From Nocardioides daphniae (GTDB lineage: Bacteria; Actinomycetota; Actinomycetes; Propionibacteriales; Nocardioidaceae): DNA of 64,000 bases. How positions within the stretch are numbered: position 1 is the first letter of the stretch; the number at the start of each line of letters is the position of its first letter. This document shows positions 45,545 through 53,447 of the stretch, piece by piece. A program made the translations under genes and the position numbers. The notes beneath the pieces are model-generated. The model ran no database searches. It was given only the letters and a program-made list of their open reading frames with translations, and was not told the origin of the DNA. The stretch is taken from positions 124,001 through 188,000 of the forward strand of contig NZ_CP038462.1 of NCBI RefSeq assembly GCF_004777465.1. Reading direction: 5' to 3'.

Positions 45545-46926
45545 GCCTGCGCCGATGCGACTGCGTCGTCGGCCGGGTCGAGGCGGTAGCGGCGCTGGAA
45601 GGCCATCGCCACCAGCATCAGCACGGCCGGCAGCACCGTGAAGCCGACCAGCAGGGCCGTGAGCGCGGAGTCCGGCTGGGTGACGTCCTCGCCGGCGCGC
45701 GAGGAGATGAAGCCACCGGTCGCCAGCGCCGCCGAGTAGAGGTAGGGGCCGACCGCGGTGCCCAGCGCCTCGGTCGCGGTCCACACGCCGGTGTAGGCAC
45801 CGGCCTTGGACTCGCCCGCCCGCTCGGCCGCCGCGACGGCGTCCGGCACCATCGAGAAGGAGAAGAGCTGGAGCCCGGCGAAGGCGAAGCCCATCGCGAC
45901 GACGATCGCCACCGAGACCGCCACGCCCACCTGGGCGCCCAGCAGCAGCGCGAACGAGCCGACCACGAAGATCAGCTGCGAGGCCAGCAGTCCGCGCTGC
46001 TTGCCGAAGCGGCGCGACAGCACCATCCAGATCGGTCCGGCCGCCACCGCCGGCACCAGGAAGCTGCCCATGAAGACGGCGGTCAGCGCGGTGCTGTCGA
46101 AGACGTAGCGGGTGAAGTAGGGCAGCGCCGCCATGAAGAGGTGGGTGGTCGTGCCGGTGAAGAGGTAGGAGAGCACCAGCGCCCGGAAGTCGCGGTCGGC
46201 CCAGGCCACCTTCACGTCGGCCCACGCCGAGTGGCCTGCCGTCTCGGCGGGGGTGCGGAAGCCGCAGGCGTCGGTGAGACGGCGTACGCCGCCGATCGCG
46301 ACGACCGCGGAGACCACCATGACGACCGCGAGCACCGCGGCCATCGTGGTGTAGTCGCTGCGCCGCTCGCTGGCCACCAGCGCGGGCGCCGCCACACCGG
46401 CACCGAGCAGGCCGACGGTCAGGAAGAGCATCCGGAACATGAAGACCCGGGTGCGCTCGTGGTAGCCGATGACCAGGTCGGAGGGCGCGGTCAGGTAGGG
46501 CACCTGGAAGGTGGCGAAGAGCAGGTTGCCGACGACGTACCAGGCGCCGACCCAGAGCGCCGCGCTCCAGCCCTCGAGGCTGCTCGGCACGCTGAACATC
46601 GCGACCATCGCGGCGGCGAGCGCGATGCCGCCCGTCATCATCCGGCGGCGGTGGCCGAGGCGTCGGGCCTGGCGGTCGGAGCGGGTGCCGACCATCGGGT
46701 GCACGACGACGTCGACGACCTTGGGCACCAGGAGCGTCAGGCCCGCGACGGCTGCGGCGACACCGAGCACGTCGGTGAGGAAGTAGAGGAGCAGCAGCCC
46801 GGGCACGGTGACCCAGACGCCCATCCCGAAGGAGCCGGACGCGTAGGCCGAGAGCGCACCGGTCGGGGCCCGCGGGCCGGCCTCGGCCGGGTGCTCCTCG
46901 CGGAGCGCCTCGGTGGCGGCGCTCAC
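45541..46926 (-). CDS. GPH-family (MelB-like) MFS transporter
   Basis: 461 residues and 12 helices. It resembles the glycoside-pentoside-hexuronide:cation symporter group: the N-terminal VPGLLLLYFLTDVLG, the helix 2-3 loop VVHPMVGTRSDR and a central loop with RRLTDACGFRTP. The substrate is unlikely to be a sugar, given neighbours FMO and SDR; members next to such enzymes often take up terpenoid- or steroid-like compounds. Start and stop overlap neighbours by 4 bases. Confidence 0.75.
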   Translation of the reverse strand: MSAATEALREEHPAEAGPRAPTGALSAYASGSFGMGVWVTVPGLLLLYFLTDVLGVAAAVAGLTLLVPKVVDVVVHPMVGTRSDRQARRLGHRRRMMTGGIALAAAMVAMFSVPSSLEGWSAALWVGAWYVVGNLLFATFQVPYLTAPSDLVIGYHERTRVFMFRMLFLTVGLLGAGVAAPALVASERRSDYTTMAAVLAVVMVVSAVVAIGGVRRLTDACGFRTPAETAGHSAWADVKVAWADRDFRALVLSYLFTGTTTHLFMAALPYFTRYVFDSTALTAVFMGSFLVPAVAAGPIWMVLSRRFGKQRGLLASQLIFVVGSFALLLGAQVGVAVSVAIVVAMGFAFAGLQLFSFSMVPDAVAAAERAGESKAGAYTGVWTATEALGTAVGPYLYSAALATGGFISSRAGEDVTQPDSALTALLVGFTVLPAVLMLVAMAFQRRYRLDPADDAVASAQA

Positions 46927-47783
46927 CGGGTCGCCTCGGACGCAGGAGCGTGGCGGGCGACGACACCGGCGGCGAGCTCGGCGTCACCGAAGGCGCCCGC
47001 CCGGGTGCGGCTGGCGAGCGTACGCAGCACGATGCGGTCGGTGACGACGGGCAGGTGGCGCGAGAGCCAGAACTCCACCGCGCCCTTCGCCGTCGTGGTG
47101 ACGTCGCGGCGGGCGCGCACCACCAGGCAGGAGCGGGTGATCGCGTCGACGACGCCCTCGAGCGACTCGTAGGTGCTCATCCCCTCCAGCGAGAGGCCGG
47201 CGGCCTGGGTGGAGTCGTGGATCGGGCTGCGCACGGCCGACGGGTAGACGCAGGTGACCGAGACGTGGGTGCCCAGCTCCAGGCGCAGCGCGTCGGCGTA
47301 GGCGACCAGCGCACGCTTCGAGGCGCCGTACGCCGCGGCGAGCGGCAGCTGCATGACGGCCATCCGCGAGGTGACCATCACGACCCGGCCGCGCGAGGCG
47401 ACCAAGGCGTCGACGCAGGCAGCGGTGACCCGCCAGGCGCCCAGCAGGTTGATCTCGAGCTGGCGGCGGACCTCGGCGCCGGGGGCGAGCGCGGCCGGGG
47501 CGGGGCCGCCGATGCCGGCGTTGTTGACCAGTACGTCGAGGCCACCGAGCAGCTCGAGGGCGCGCTCGACGGCGCCGGCGGTCGACTCCTCGTCAGTGAT
47601 GTCGCAGGCCAGCACCTCGAAGCCCTCGTCGCCGCGCGGGGCGAGGTCGAGGCCGACCACGACGGCGCCAGCAGCGGTGAGGCGGCGGCCGAGGGCCTGG
47701 CCGATCGTGCCGGAGGCGCCGGTGACGAGGACGCGCAGGCCGACGGCGGAGCGCTGGGCGCGACGGAAGGAGAAGGGGCTCAT
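46923..47783 (-). CDS. Short-chain dehydrogenase/reductase
   Basis: 286 residues. It is a classical SDR with a Rossmann loop TGASGTIGQAL, NNAGIGG, catalytic Ser in VMVTSRMA and YGASK. The Asp after the second strand (VVGLDLAPRG) indicates NAD preference. A ~60-residue C-terminal extension contains helices near the end (VEFWLSRHLPVVTD). It is coupled by 4-base overlaps to the FMO upstream and the transporter downstream. It probably oxidises or reduces an intermediate of the same pathway. Confidence 0.85.
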   Translation of the reverse strand: MSPFSFRRAQRSAVGLRVLVTGASGTIGQALGRRLTAAGAVVVGLDLAPRGDEGFEVLACDITDEESTAGAVERALELLGGLDVLVNNAGIGGPAPAALAPGAEVRRQLEINLLGAWRVTAACVDALVASRGRVVMVTSRMAVMQLPLAAAYGASKRALVAYADALRLELGTHVSVTCVYPSAVRSPIHDSTQAAGLSLEGMSTYESLEGVVDAITRSCLVVRARRDVTTTAKGAVEFWLSRHLPVVTDRIVLRTLASRTRAGAFGDAELAAGVVARHAPASEATR

Positions 47784-49138
47784 GCCTGGACTGCCTCTCG
47801 GGTGGTGGGGGTGAAGACGGGGGCGCCGGCCGCAGCGCGGGCGACGCCGGCCTCGGTCTCCTTGGGCAGCGCGGCGACGTAGGCGTCGAAGTCGATGCGC
47901 ATCATCGGGCGCTTCTGGCCCCACCGCTCGACGGCGGCGGCGTGCGCCTGCTCGACGGCCGTACGCTGCTCGGTCGCCGTGGGGAGGGCGTACCGCCCCG
48001 CGAGGTGCGCGGCGGCGAGCTTGGCCTGCTGCTCCACGACGGGCAGCGCTGCGCCGGTCGACTGCATCAGCCCGACGAAGGCCAGCGAGGGGTCGTCGAG
48101 GTGGAAGACGCGCTGGTAGAGCGGCAGCTTCTCCGGGTCGTCGCCCAGCCACTCGTCGGAGAGGAAGGGGATGGTGACGCGGTAGCCGGTCGCCCAGACG
48201 ACCACGTCGACCTCGTCGGAGGTGCCGTCGGTGAAGACGACGCGGTGGCCGTCGAAGCGCTCGATGCCCGGTCGCGGCAGCACTTCGCCGTGGGTGAGGC
48301 GGTGCAGGATCGTGTCGCTGATCGTGGGGTGGTTCTGGAAGAGGCCGCCGGCGGGGGCGGGCAGGCCGTAGGACTGCGGGGTGCCGACGGCCAGGCGCAG
48401 CATCGTCTCGGCGACCTTCTGCCGCAGGCGCCAGGGGAGCGCGACGAGCTTGGCGCCGGTGGCGTCGGAGGGCTTGCCGAAGAGGTACTTCGGGACGATG
48501 TGCACGCCGTGGCGCGCGGAGAGCAGCACGGGCGAGGAGGCGACGTAGGAGGCGTCGACCGCGATGTCCATCGCCGAGTTGCCCATGCCGACGACCAGGA
48601 CGCGCTTGCCGGCGAAGCGCTCGGCCGAGCGGTGGTCGTGGGCGTGCATCTGCTCGCCGGCGAAGGTGCCGGGATACTCCGGGGAGGGCCAGCGGGGGTC
48701 CCAGTTGTGGCCGTTGGCGACGACGACGGCGTCGAAGTCTCGCGACGTCGCGCCGTCGGGGCCGTCCGCGTCGACGCGCCAGCCGGTGGCGGTGCGCTCG
48801 ACCGCGGTGACGGTGGTGTGGAACTCGGTGCGCGCGGTGACGCCGAAGGTGTCGGAGTAGTCGCGCAGGTAGCCCGCGATGACCTTGGCCGAGGGGTAGT
48901 CGGGCCACTCGGTGGGCATCGGGAAGTCGGCGAACTCGGTGCGGCCCTTGCTGGTGTTGAGGTGCAGCGAGTCGTAGGCCGGGGAGAGTCCGCTGGCGTT
49001 GCCCTGGACCCAGAGGCCGCCGGGCACGTCGCCCTTCTCGAGCACGGTGACGTCGACGCCTTCGTCGAGCAGGGCCTTGGCGGCGGTGAGGCCGGCCGCC
49101 CCGGCGCCGATGACGGCGACGGCGGGGGTGTTCTTCAT
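47780..49138 (-). CDS. Flavin-containing monooxygenase
   Basis: 452 residues. It has an FAD Rossmann motif VIGAGAAGLTAAKAL at the N-terminus, an FMO-type fingerprint around FAGEQMHAHDHR, an NADPH motif VVGMGNSAMDIAV and ATGYRV near the C-terminal part. Members oxygenate S or N atoms or perform Baeyer-Villiger reactions using NADPH and O2. It is the first gene of a four-gene overlapping operon. A divergent TetR gene and a palindrome at 49176-49191 suggest ligand-inducible control. Confidence 0.88.
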   Translation of the reverse strand: MKNTPAVAVIGAGAAGLTAAKALLDEGVDVTVLEKGDVPGGLWVQGNASGLSPAYDSLHLNTSKGRTEFADFPMPTEWPDYPSAKVIAGYLRDYSDTFGVTARTEFHTTVTAVERTATGWRVDADGPDGATSRDFDAVVVANGHNWDPRWPSPEYPGTFAGEQMHAHDHRSAERFAGKRVLVVGMGNSAMDIAVDASYVASSPVLLSARHGVHIVPKYLFGKPSDATGAKLVALPWRLRQKVAETMLRLAVGTPQSYGLPAPAGGLFQNHPTISDTILHRLTHGEVLPRPGIERFDGHRVVFTDGTSDEVDVVVWATGYRVTIPFLSDEWLGDDPEKLPLYQRVFHLDDPSLAFVGLMQSTGAALPVVEQQAKLAAAHLAGRYALPTATEQRTAVEQAHAAAVERWGQKRPMMRIDFDAYVAALPKETEAGVARAAAGAPVFTPTTREAVQA

Positions 49139-49175
49139 CAGGGGATCCTTCTGCCGTGTGGTGGGCGCCACTCAT

Positions 49176-49191
49176 TCAATCGAGTGATTGA
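49176..49191. promoter_or_regulatory. Candidate TetR operator
   Basis: TCAATC-GAGT-GATTGA is a perfect 6-base inverted repeat with a 4-base centre. It lies 38 bases upstream of the monooxygenase ATG in the divergent promoter shared with the TetR gene. Confidence 0.55.
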
Positions 49192-49285
49192 TAAGCCGTC
49201 AAGCACTTTGACCAGCGTCGTTGTCTCCATCGTTCGATGGGTCCGGGACGGCGCTCCGGCTGCGCGGGCAGCGCGGTGGCGTAGC

Positions 49286-49948
49286 ATGACCGCCGTGCCC
49301 ACCGACAGCGCCAGTCCCAGCCGTGACCGGATCCTTGCCGTGGCCACCGACCTTTTCGCGAAGCGCGGCTACGGGGCGACCAGCACCCGCGCCATCGGCG
49401 ACGCGGCCGGCCTCAACATCGCCACCGTCGCCTACCACGTGGGGGGCAAGGAGGAGCTCTACCGCGAGGTGATGCGGCTGGCGCACGTCGCGCAGCGCGA
49501 CGCCGTCGTGGCCGCGCTCGAGACGCTCACCGCCTGCGACCCCACGCCCGAGGCGACCCGCACCGCGATGCACGGGTTCGTCGACGCGTACCTCTCCTTC
49601 TGCCTGCGCCACCCCGAGGTGCCGACGCTGTGGATGCGGCGCTGGCTCGCCGAGGGTGAGGACCTGGCCGCGATCGAGGAGGAGTTCGCCGGGCCGCTGG
49701 TCGCCCAGGTCGCCGAGCAGGTGCGCGCCACGCTCGACCGAGCCGGGCTCACCCACGAGGTCGACGTCGAGATGCTCGTCTACTCGATCGTCTGGACGAC
49801 CCACTCCTTCACCCGTGCCGGCTTCATCGACGCCTCCGGCAAGCGCCAGGACCCCTCCAGCCTGGAGATGATGGACCGTTTCCGCGCCCACCTCCACCAC
49901 CTCGTCGACGGGGCGATCGGCGCCGACGAGCACTCGCACCAAGACTGA
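49286..49948 (+). CDS. TetR-family transcriptional regulator
   Basis: 220 residues from ATG 49286 (GTG 49294 also possible). The N-terminal HTH has RDRILAVATDLFAKRGYGAT and the recognition region GLNIATVAYHVGGKEELYREV. The C-terminal ligand domain is helical (about 85-210). It is divergent from the FMO-SDR-transporter-TauE operon, which it probably represses. Confidence 0.85.
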   Translation: MTAVPTDSASPSRDRILAVATDLFAKRGYGATSTRAIGDAAGLNIATVAYHVGGKEELYREVMRLAHVAQRDAVVAALETLTACDPTPEATRTAMHGFVDAYLSFCLRHPEVPTLWMRRWLAEGEDLAAIEEEFAGPLVAQVAEQVRATLDRAGLTHEVDVEMLVYSIVWTTHSFTRAGFIDASGKRQDPSSLEMMDRFRAHLHHLVDGAIGADEHSHQD

Positions 49949-50014
49949 GGTCTGGCCGCCCAATTCTTCGGTCGACCCCTCGCGCCTTCACGCGTGAGGT
50001 CATAGGTTGTCGCC

Positions 50015-50989
50015 ATGCGTGCAGCCCAGGTGATCCAGACGACCGGCCCCGACGGTGTGGAGGTGCGGGAGGTTCCCGACGCGACCCCCGGTCGGGGCGA
50101 GGTCCTCGTCCGCGTCCACAGCGTCGGTGTCGCCTTCCCCGACCTGCTCCTCTCCCAGGGGCTCTACCAGCTCCGGCCGGAGCCGCCCTTCACCCTCGGC
50201 ATCGACGTCGCCGGCACGGTCGAGGCGCTCGGGGCCGACGTCGAGCAGTTCCGCGTCGGCCAGCGCGTGGCCGCCGTCGCGCCCTACGGCGGGGCGGCCG
50301 AGCTCGCCGCGATCTCCGAGGAGGCGGTCTTCCCGCTGCCGGACGTGCTGTCGTACGACGAGGGCGCGGCCCTGCCGATGAACTACCTGACCGCGCAGTT
50401 CGCGCTGGTCGAGCGGGCCGGCCTGCGTCCGGGCGAGGTCGTGCTGGTGCACGGTGCGGCCGGCGGCGTCGGCACGGCCACGATCCAGGTCGCCAAGGGG
50501 CTGGGTGCCACCGTCATCGCGGTCGTCTCCACGCCCGAGAAGGCCGCGGTCGCCCGGGCGGCGGGCGCCGACGAGACAGTCCTGGTCGAGGGGTTCCGCG
50601 AGCGGGTCGGTGCGCTGACCAGTGGCCGTGGGGTCGACGTCGTCATGGACGTCGTCGGCGGTGACCTCTTCACCGACTCGCTGCGCCTGCTCGCGCCGCT
50701 GGGCCGCCTGCTGGTGGTCGGCTTCGCCGCCGGCCAGGGGATCCCCGAGGTCAAGGTCAACCGGCTGCTGCTCAACAACATCGACGTACGCGGCGTGGGC
50801 TGGGGCGGCTTCGCGATGGTGCGGCCGGGCTACATGCACCAGCAGTGGCGCTCCCTGCTCCCCATGATCGAGTCCGGGCTGGTCAAGCCGCCGGTGGGGG
50901 CGACGTACAAGCTCGACGAGATGCCGCAGGCGCTGCGCGACCTGCAGGGGCGCTCGGCCGTCGGCAAGCTGGTCCTGCGCGTCGACTGA
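50015..50989 (+). CDS. Zinc-independent NADPH:quinone oxidoreductase (MDR superfamily)
   Basis: 324 residues. A GroES-like N-terminal domain lacks the zinc ligands of alcohol dehydrogenases, and the Rossmann domain has VLVHGAAGGVGTATIQVAK. The stretch GRLLVVGFAAGQGIP is typical of quinone oxidoreductase-like proteins. It probably reduces quinones or alkenals with NADPH. It is monocistronic and starts 67 bases after the TetR gene on the same strand. Confidence 0.85.
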   Translation: MRAAQVIQTTGPDGVEVREVPDATPGRGEVLVRVHSVGVAFPDLLLSQGLYQLRPEPPFTLGIDVAGTVEALGADVEQFRVGQRVAAVAPYGGAAELAAISEEAVFPLPDVLSYDEGAALPMNYLTAQFALVERAGLRPGEVVLVHGAAGGVGTATIQVAKGLGATVIAVVSTPEKAAVARAAGADETVLVEGFRERVGALTSGRGVDVVMDVVGGDLFTDSLRLLAPLGRLLVVGFAAGQGIPEVKVNRLLLNNIDVRGVGWGGFAMVRPGYMHQQWRSLLPMIESGLVKPPVGATYKLDEMPQALRDLQGRSAVGKLVLRVD

Positions 50990-51064
50990 GGCGTGGGGAG
51001 GGCGATTCCGCTCGTGGCGAATCGCCCTCCCGCCTTGTCGGTGCCCCCGGCTACTGTGATCGAC

Positions 51065-53014
51065 GTGACGATCCTCGATGACGCCCGTGAGGGCATGAAC
51101 CTCGACATCCGCCCGCAGGACGACCTCTTCGGCCACGTCAACGGCACGTGGCTGGACACGGCGGAGATCCCCAGCGACCGCAGCAGCTGGGGTCCGTTCG
51201 TGACGCTCGCCGACCAGGCCGAGCAGCACGTGCGCGAGATCATCACCGAGCTCTCCCAGGGCCAGGCCGACGACGTCGCCAACGCCGAGGACGCGCGCAA
51301 GATCGCGATCCTCTTCTCCACCTTCATGGACACCGACGCGATCAACGCGGCTGGTGCCGCCCCGATCCGTCCGCTGCTCGCCGACGTCGACGCCCTCGAG
51401 ACCGGCGAGCAGCTCTGGGCCTTCCTCGGGGCCTACGAGCGCCACGGCGGCGGTGGCCTCTTCGGCTCCTACGTCGACACCGACGCCAAGCAGTCCGACC
51501 GCTACGTGGTCAACCTGACGCAGGGTGGCCTGGGGCTGCCCGACGAGTCGTACTACTCCGACGACAAGTTCGCCGAGGTGCGCGAGAAGTACGTCGCCTA
51601 CCTCACCGAGCTCTTCCGCCTGGCCGGCATCGAGGGTGGTGCCGAGCAGGCGGCGGCGGTGCTCGCCCTCGAGACCCGCCTGGCCGAGGGCCACTGGGAG
51701 CGCGCGGAGACCCGCGACGTGCAGAAGACCTACAACCTGCTGACCCGCGAGGAGCTCGACAAGCTCGCGCCGTCGGTCGACTGGAGCGGCTACGTCGCAG
51801 CCCTGGGTGGCAGCGACGCCACCATCGCCGAGGTCTGCGTGCGCCAGCCGTCCTACTTCGAGCACCTCTCCGCGGTGCTCGCCGAGGTGCCGGTGGAGGA
51901 GCTCAAGCCCTACCTGCGCGCGAAGGTGCTGCGCAACCTCGCTGCGTACCTCACCGACGACTTCGTCGAGACCAACTTCGACTTCTACGGCCGCACCCTC
52001 TCCGGCACGCCGGAGCTGCGCGAGCGCTGGAAGCGTGGCGTCGCCTTCGTCGAGGGCGCCATCGGCGAGGCCGTGGGCCGGGAGTACGTCGCCCGCCACT
52101 TCCCGCCGCGCTCCAAGGAGATGATGGACGAGCTGGTCGACAACCTGCTCGAGGCCTACCGCCAGTCCATCGAGGCGCTCGACTGGATGGGCGAGGAGAC
52201 CAAGCAGCGCGCCTACGAGAAGCTCGAGAAGTTCCGCCCGAAGATCGGCTACCCGACCAAGTTCCGCGACTACTCCGCCCTCGAGGTCGTCGAGGGCGAC
52301 CTGGTGGCGTGCGTGCGCGCGGCGTCGGCCTTCGAGACCGACCGCGAGCTCGGCAAGATCGGCAGCCCGGTCGACCGCGACGAGTGGTTCATGCTCCCGC
52401 AGACGGTCAACGCCTACTACAACCCCGGCACCAACGAGATCTGCTTCCCGGCCGGAATCCTGCAGAAGCCGTTCTTCAGCCCCGACGCCGACCCGGCGGA
52501 GAACTACGGCGGCATCGGTGCGGTCATCGGCCACGAGATCGGCCACGGCTTCGACGACCAGGGCGCGCAGTACGACGGCGAGGGCAACATGCAGGACTGG
52601 TGGACCGCCGACGACAAGACGGCGTTCGAGGCCAAGTCCAAGGCCCTGGTCGAGCAGTACGACGCCTTCGAGCCGCGCGCGCTGCCCGGCGAGCGGGTCA
52701 ACGGCCAGCTCACCGTCGGCGAGAACATCGGCGACCTGGGTGGTCTGACCATCGGCTACAAGGCGTTCCTGATCGCCGTCGGTGACGAGGCGACCGAGGA
52801 GCAGAAGCGCAAGGTCTTCCTCAACTGGGCCTACTGCTGGCGTACGAAGCGGCGCAAGGAGCTCGACCTCCAGTACCTGACCGTCGACCCGCACTCGCCG
52901 CCGGAGTTCCGCGCCAACATCGTGCGCAACCTCGACGAGTTCCACGAGGTCTTCGGGACCGAGGCAGGCGACGGCCTGTGGCTCGACGAGGCCGACCGCG
53001 TCCGGATCTGGTGA
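51065..53014 (+). CDS. M13-family zinc metalloendopeptidase (neprilysin-like)
   Basis: 649 residues from GTG 51065. It is an M13 peptidase of the PepO/neprilysin type: substrate-binding NAYYNP, the zinc motif HEIGHGFDDQGAQ and the third ligand in GENIGDLGG. No signal peptide or N-terminal helix is visible, so it is cytoplasmic, as in other actinobacterial members. It hydrolyses short peptides. The next gene overlaps or directly abuts its stop. Confidence 0.9.
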   Translation: MTILDDAREGMNLDIRPQDDLFGHVNGTWLDTAEIPSDRSSWGPFVTLADQAEQHVREIITELSQGQADDVANAEDARKIAILFSTFMDTDAINAAGAAPIRPLLADVDALETGEQLWAFLGAYERHGGGGLFGSYVDTDAKQSDRYVVNLTQGGLGLPDESYYSDDKFAEVREKYVAYLTELFRLAGIEGGAEQAAAVLALETRLAEGHWERAETRDVQKTYNLLTREELDKLAPSVDWSGYVAALGGSDATIAEVCVRQPSYFEHLSAVLAEVPVEELKPYLRAKVLRNLAAYLTDDFVETNFDFYGRTLSGTPELRERWKRGVAFVEGAIGEAVGREYVARHFPPRSKEMMDELVDNLLEAYRQSIEALDWMGEETKQRAYEKLEKFRPKIGYPTKFRDYSALEVVEGDLVACVRAASAFETDRELGKIGSPVDRDEWFMLPQTVNAYYNPGTNEICFPAGILQKPFFSPDADPAENYGGIGAVIGHEIGHGFDDQGAQYDGEGNMQDWWTADDKTAFEAKSKALVEQYDAFEPRALPGERVNGQLTVGENIGDLGGLTIGYKAFLIAVGDEATEEQKRKVFLNWAYCWRTKRRKELDLQYLTVDPHSPPEFRANIVRNLDEFHEVFGTEAGDGLWLDEADRVRIW

Positions 53015-53340
53015 CCGGTGTGTCTGACCAGCGGGCTGCCGCGCGCTTCGACGACGCCGTCGTGACCGGCGTCCTCGGCCACATGAACGGCGACCACCTC
53101 GACGACTCGCTCGACATCGTCCGTGCCGCCGGTCACCCGACCGCGACGTCGGCCACGATGACCGACCTCGACACCGAGGTGGGCGTCTGGAGCGCGGTCG
53201 TCGACGGCCAGGAGGTCGAGGTCCGCGTGCCGTGGCCCGGCGGCCCGCTCACCGAGCGCCCGCAGCTGCGGGTCGCGGTGGTGAAGATCCACGAGGAGGC
53301 CCGCGAGAAGCTGGGGCTGCCGCCGGTGGCGCCGCACTGA
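53011..53340 (+). CDS. DUF2470-type small protein
   Basis: About 109 residues. The GTG at 53011 overlaps the M13 stop (GTGA); GTG 53020 is an alternative. The core (VVTGVLGHMNGDHLDDSLDI) contains the HMNxDH stretch of the DUF2470/HugZ C-terminal domain, which in haem-degrading relatives contacts haem through His. The rest, LRVAVVKIHEEAREKLGLP, also fits. A haem- or flavin-associated role is plausible but unproven. Confidence 0.7.
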   Translation: MTGVSDQRAAARFDDAVVTGVLGHMNGDHLDDSLDIVRAAGHPTATSATMTDLDTEVGVWSAVVDGQEVEVRVPWPGGPLTERPQLRVAVVKIHEEAREKLGLPPVAPH

Positions 53341-53355
53341 TCCAGCGGTCGATCG

Positions 53356-53400
53356 TCAGCGGAAGCTTCGAGTCACCCGGTGACTCGAAGTTTCCGCTGA
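53356..53400. terminator. 22-bp near-perfect inverted repeat
   Basis: Arms 53356-53377 and 53379-53400 with a single G-T wobble and a one-base centre (core GAAGCTTCGAGTCACC). It follows the DUF2470 gene and precedes recQ. The arm matches that of the hairpin at 24911 at 16 of 18 positions (CGGAAG-TTCGAG-CACC), suggesting a dispersed family. Confidence 0.65.
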
Positions 53401-53447
53401 AGAGCCGAGGACGGGCGTTGTCGGCGTCGCCTGTTAGACAGTGAGGC

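Noticed and set aside
50000..52945. A 981-residue minus-strand open frame
   Set aside because: It lies fully antisense to the quinone reductase and M13 peptidase genes, whose motifs are unmistakable. The translation is a low-complexity Leu/Val/Gly/Asp/Arg product of GC-rich codons read in reverse.
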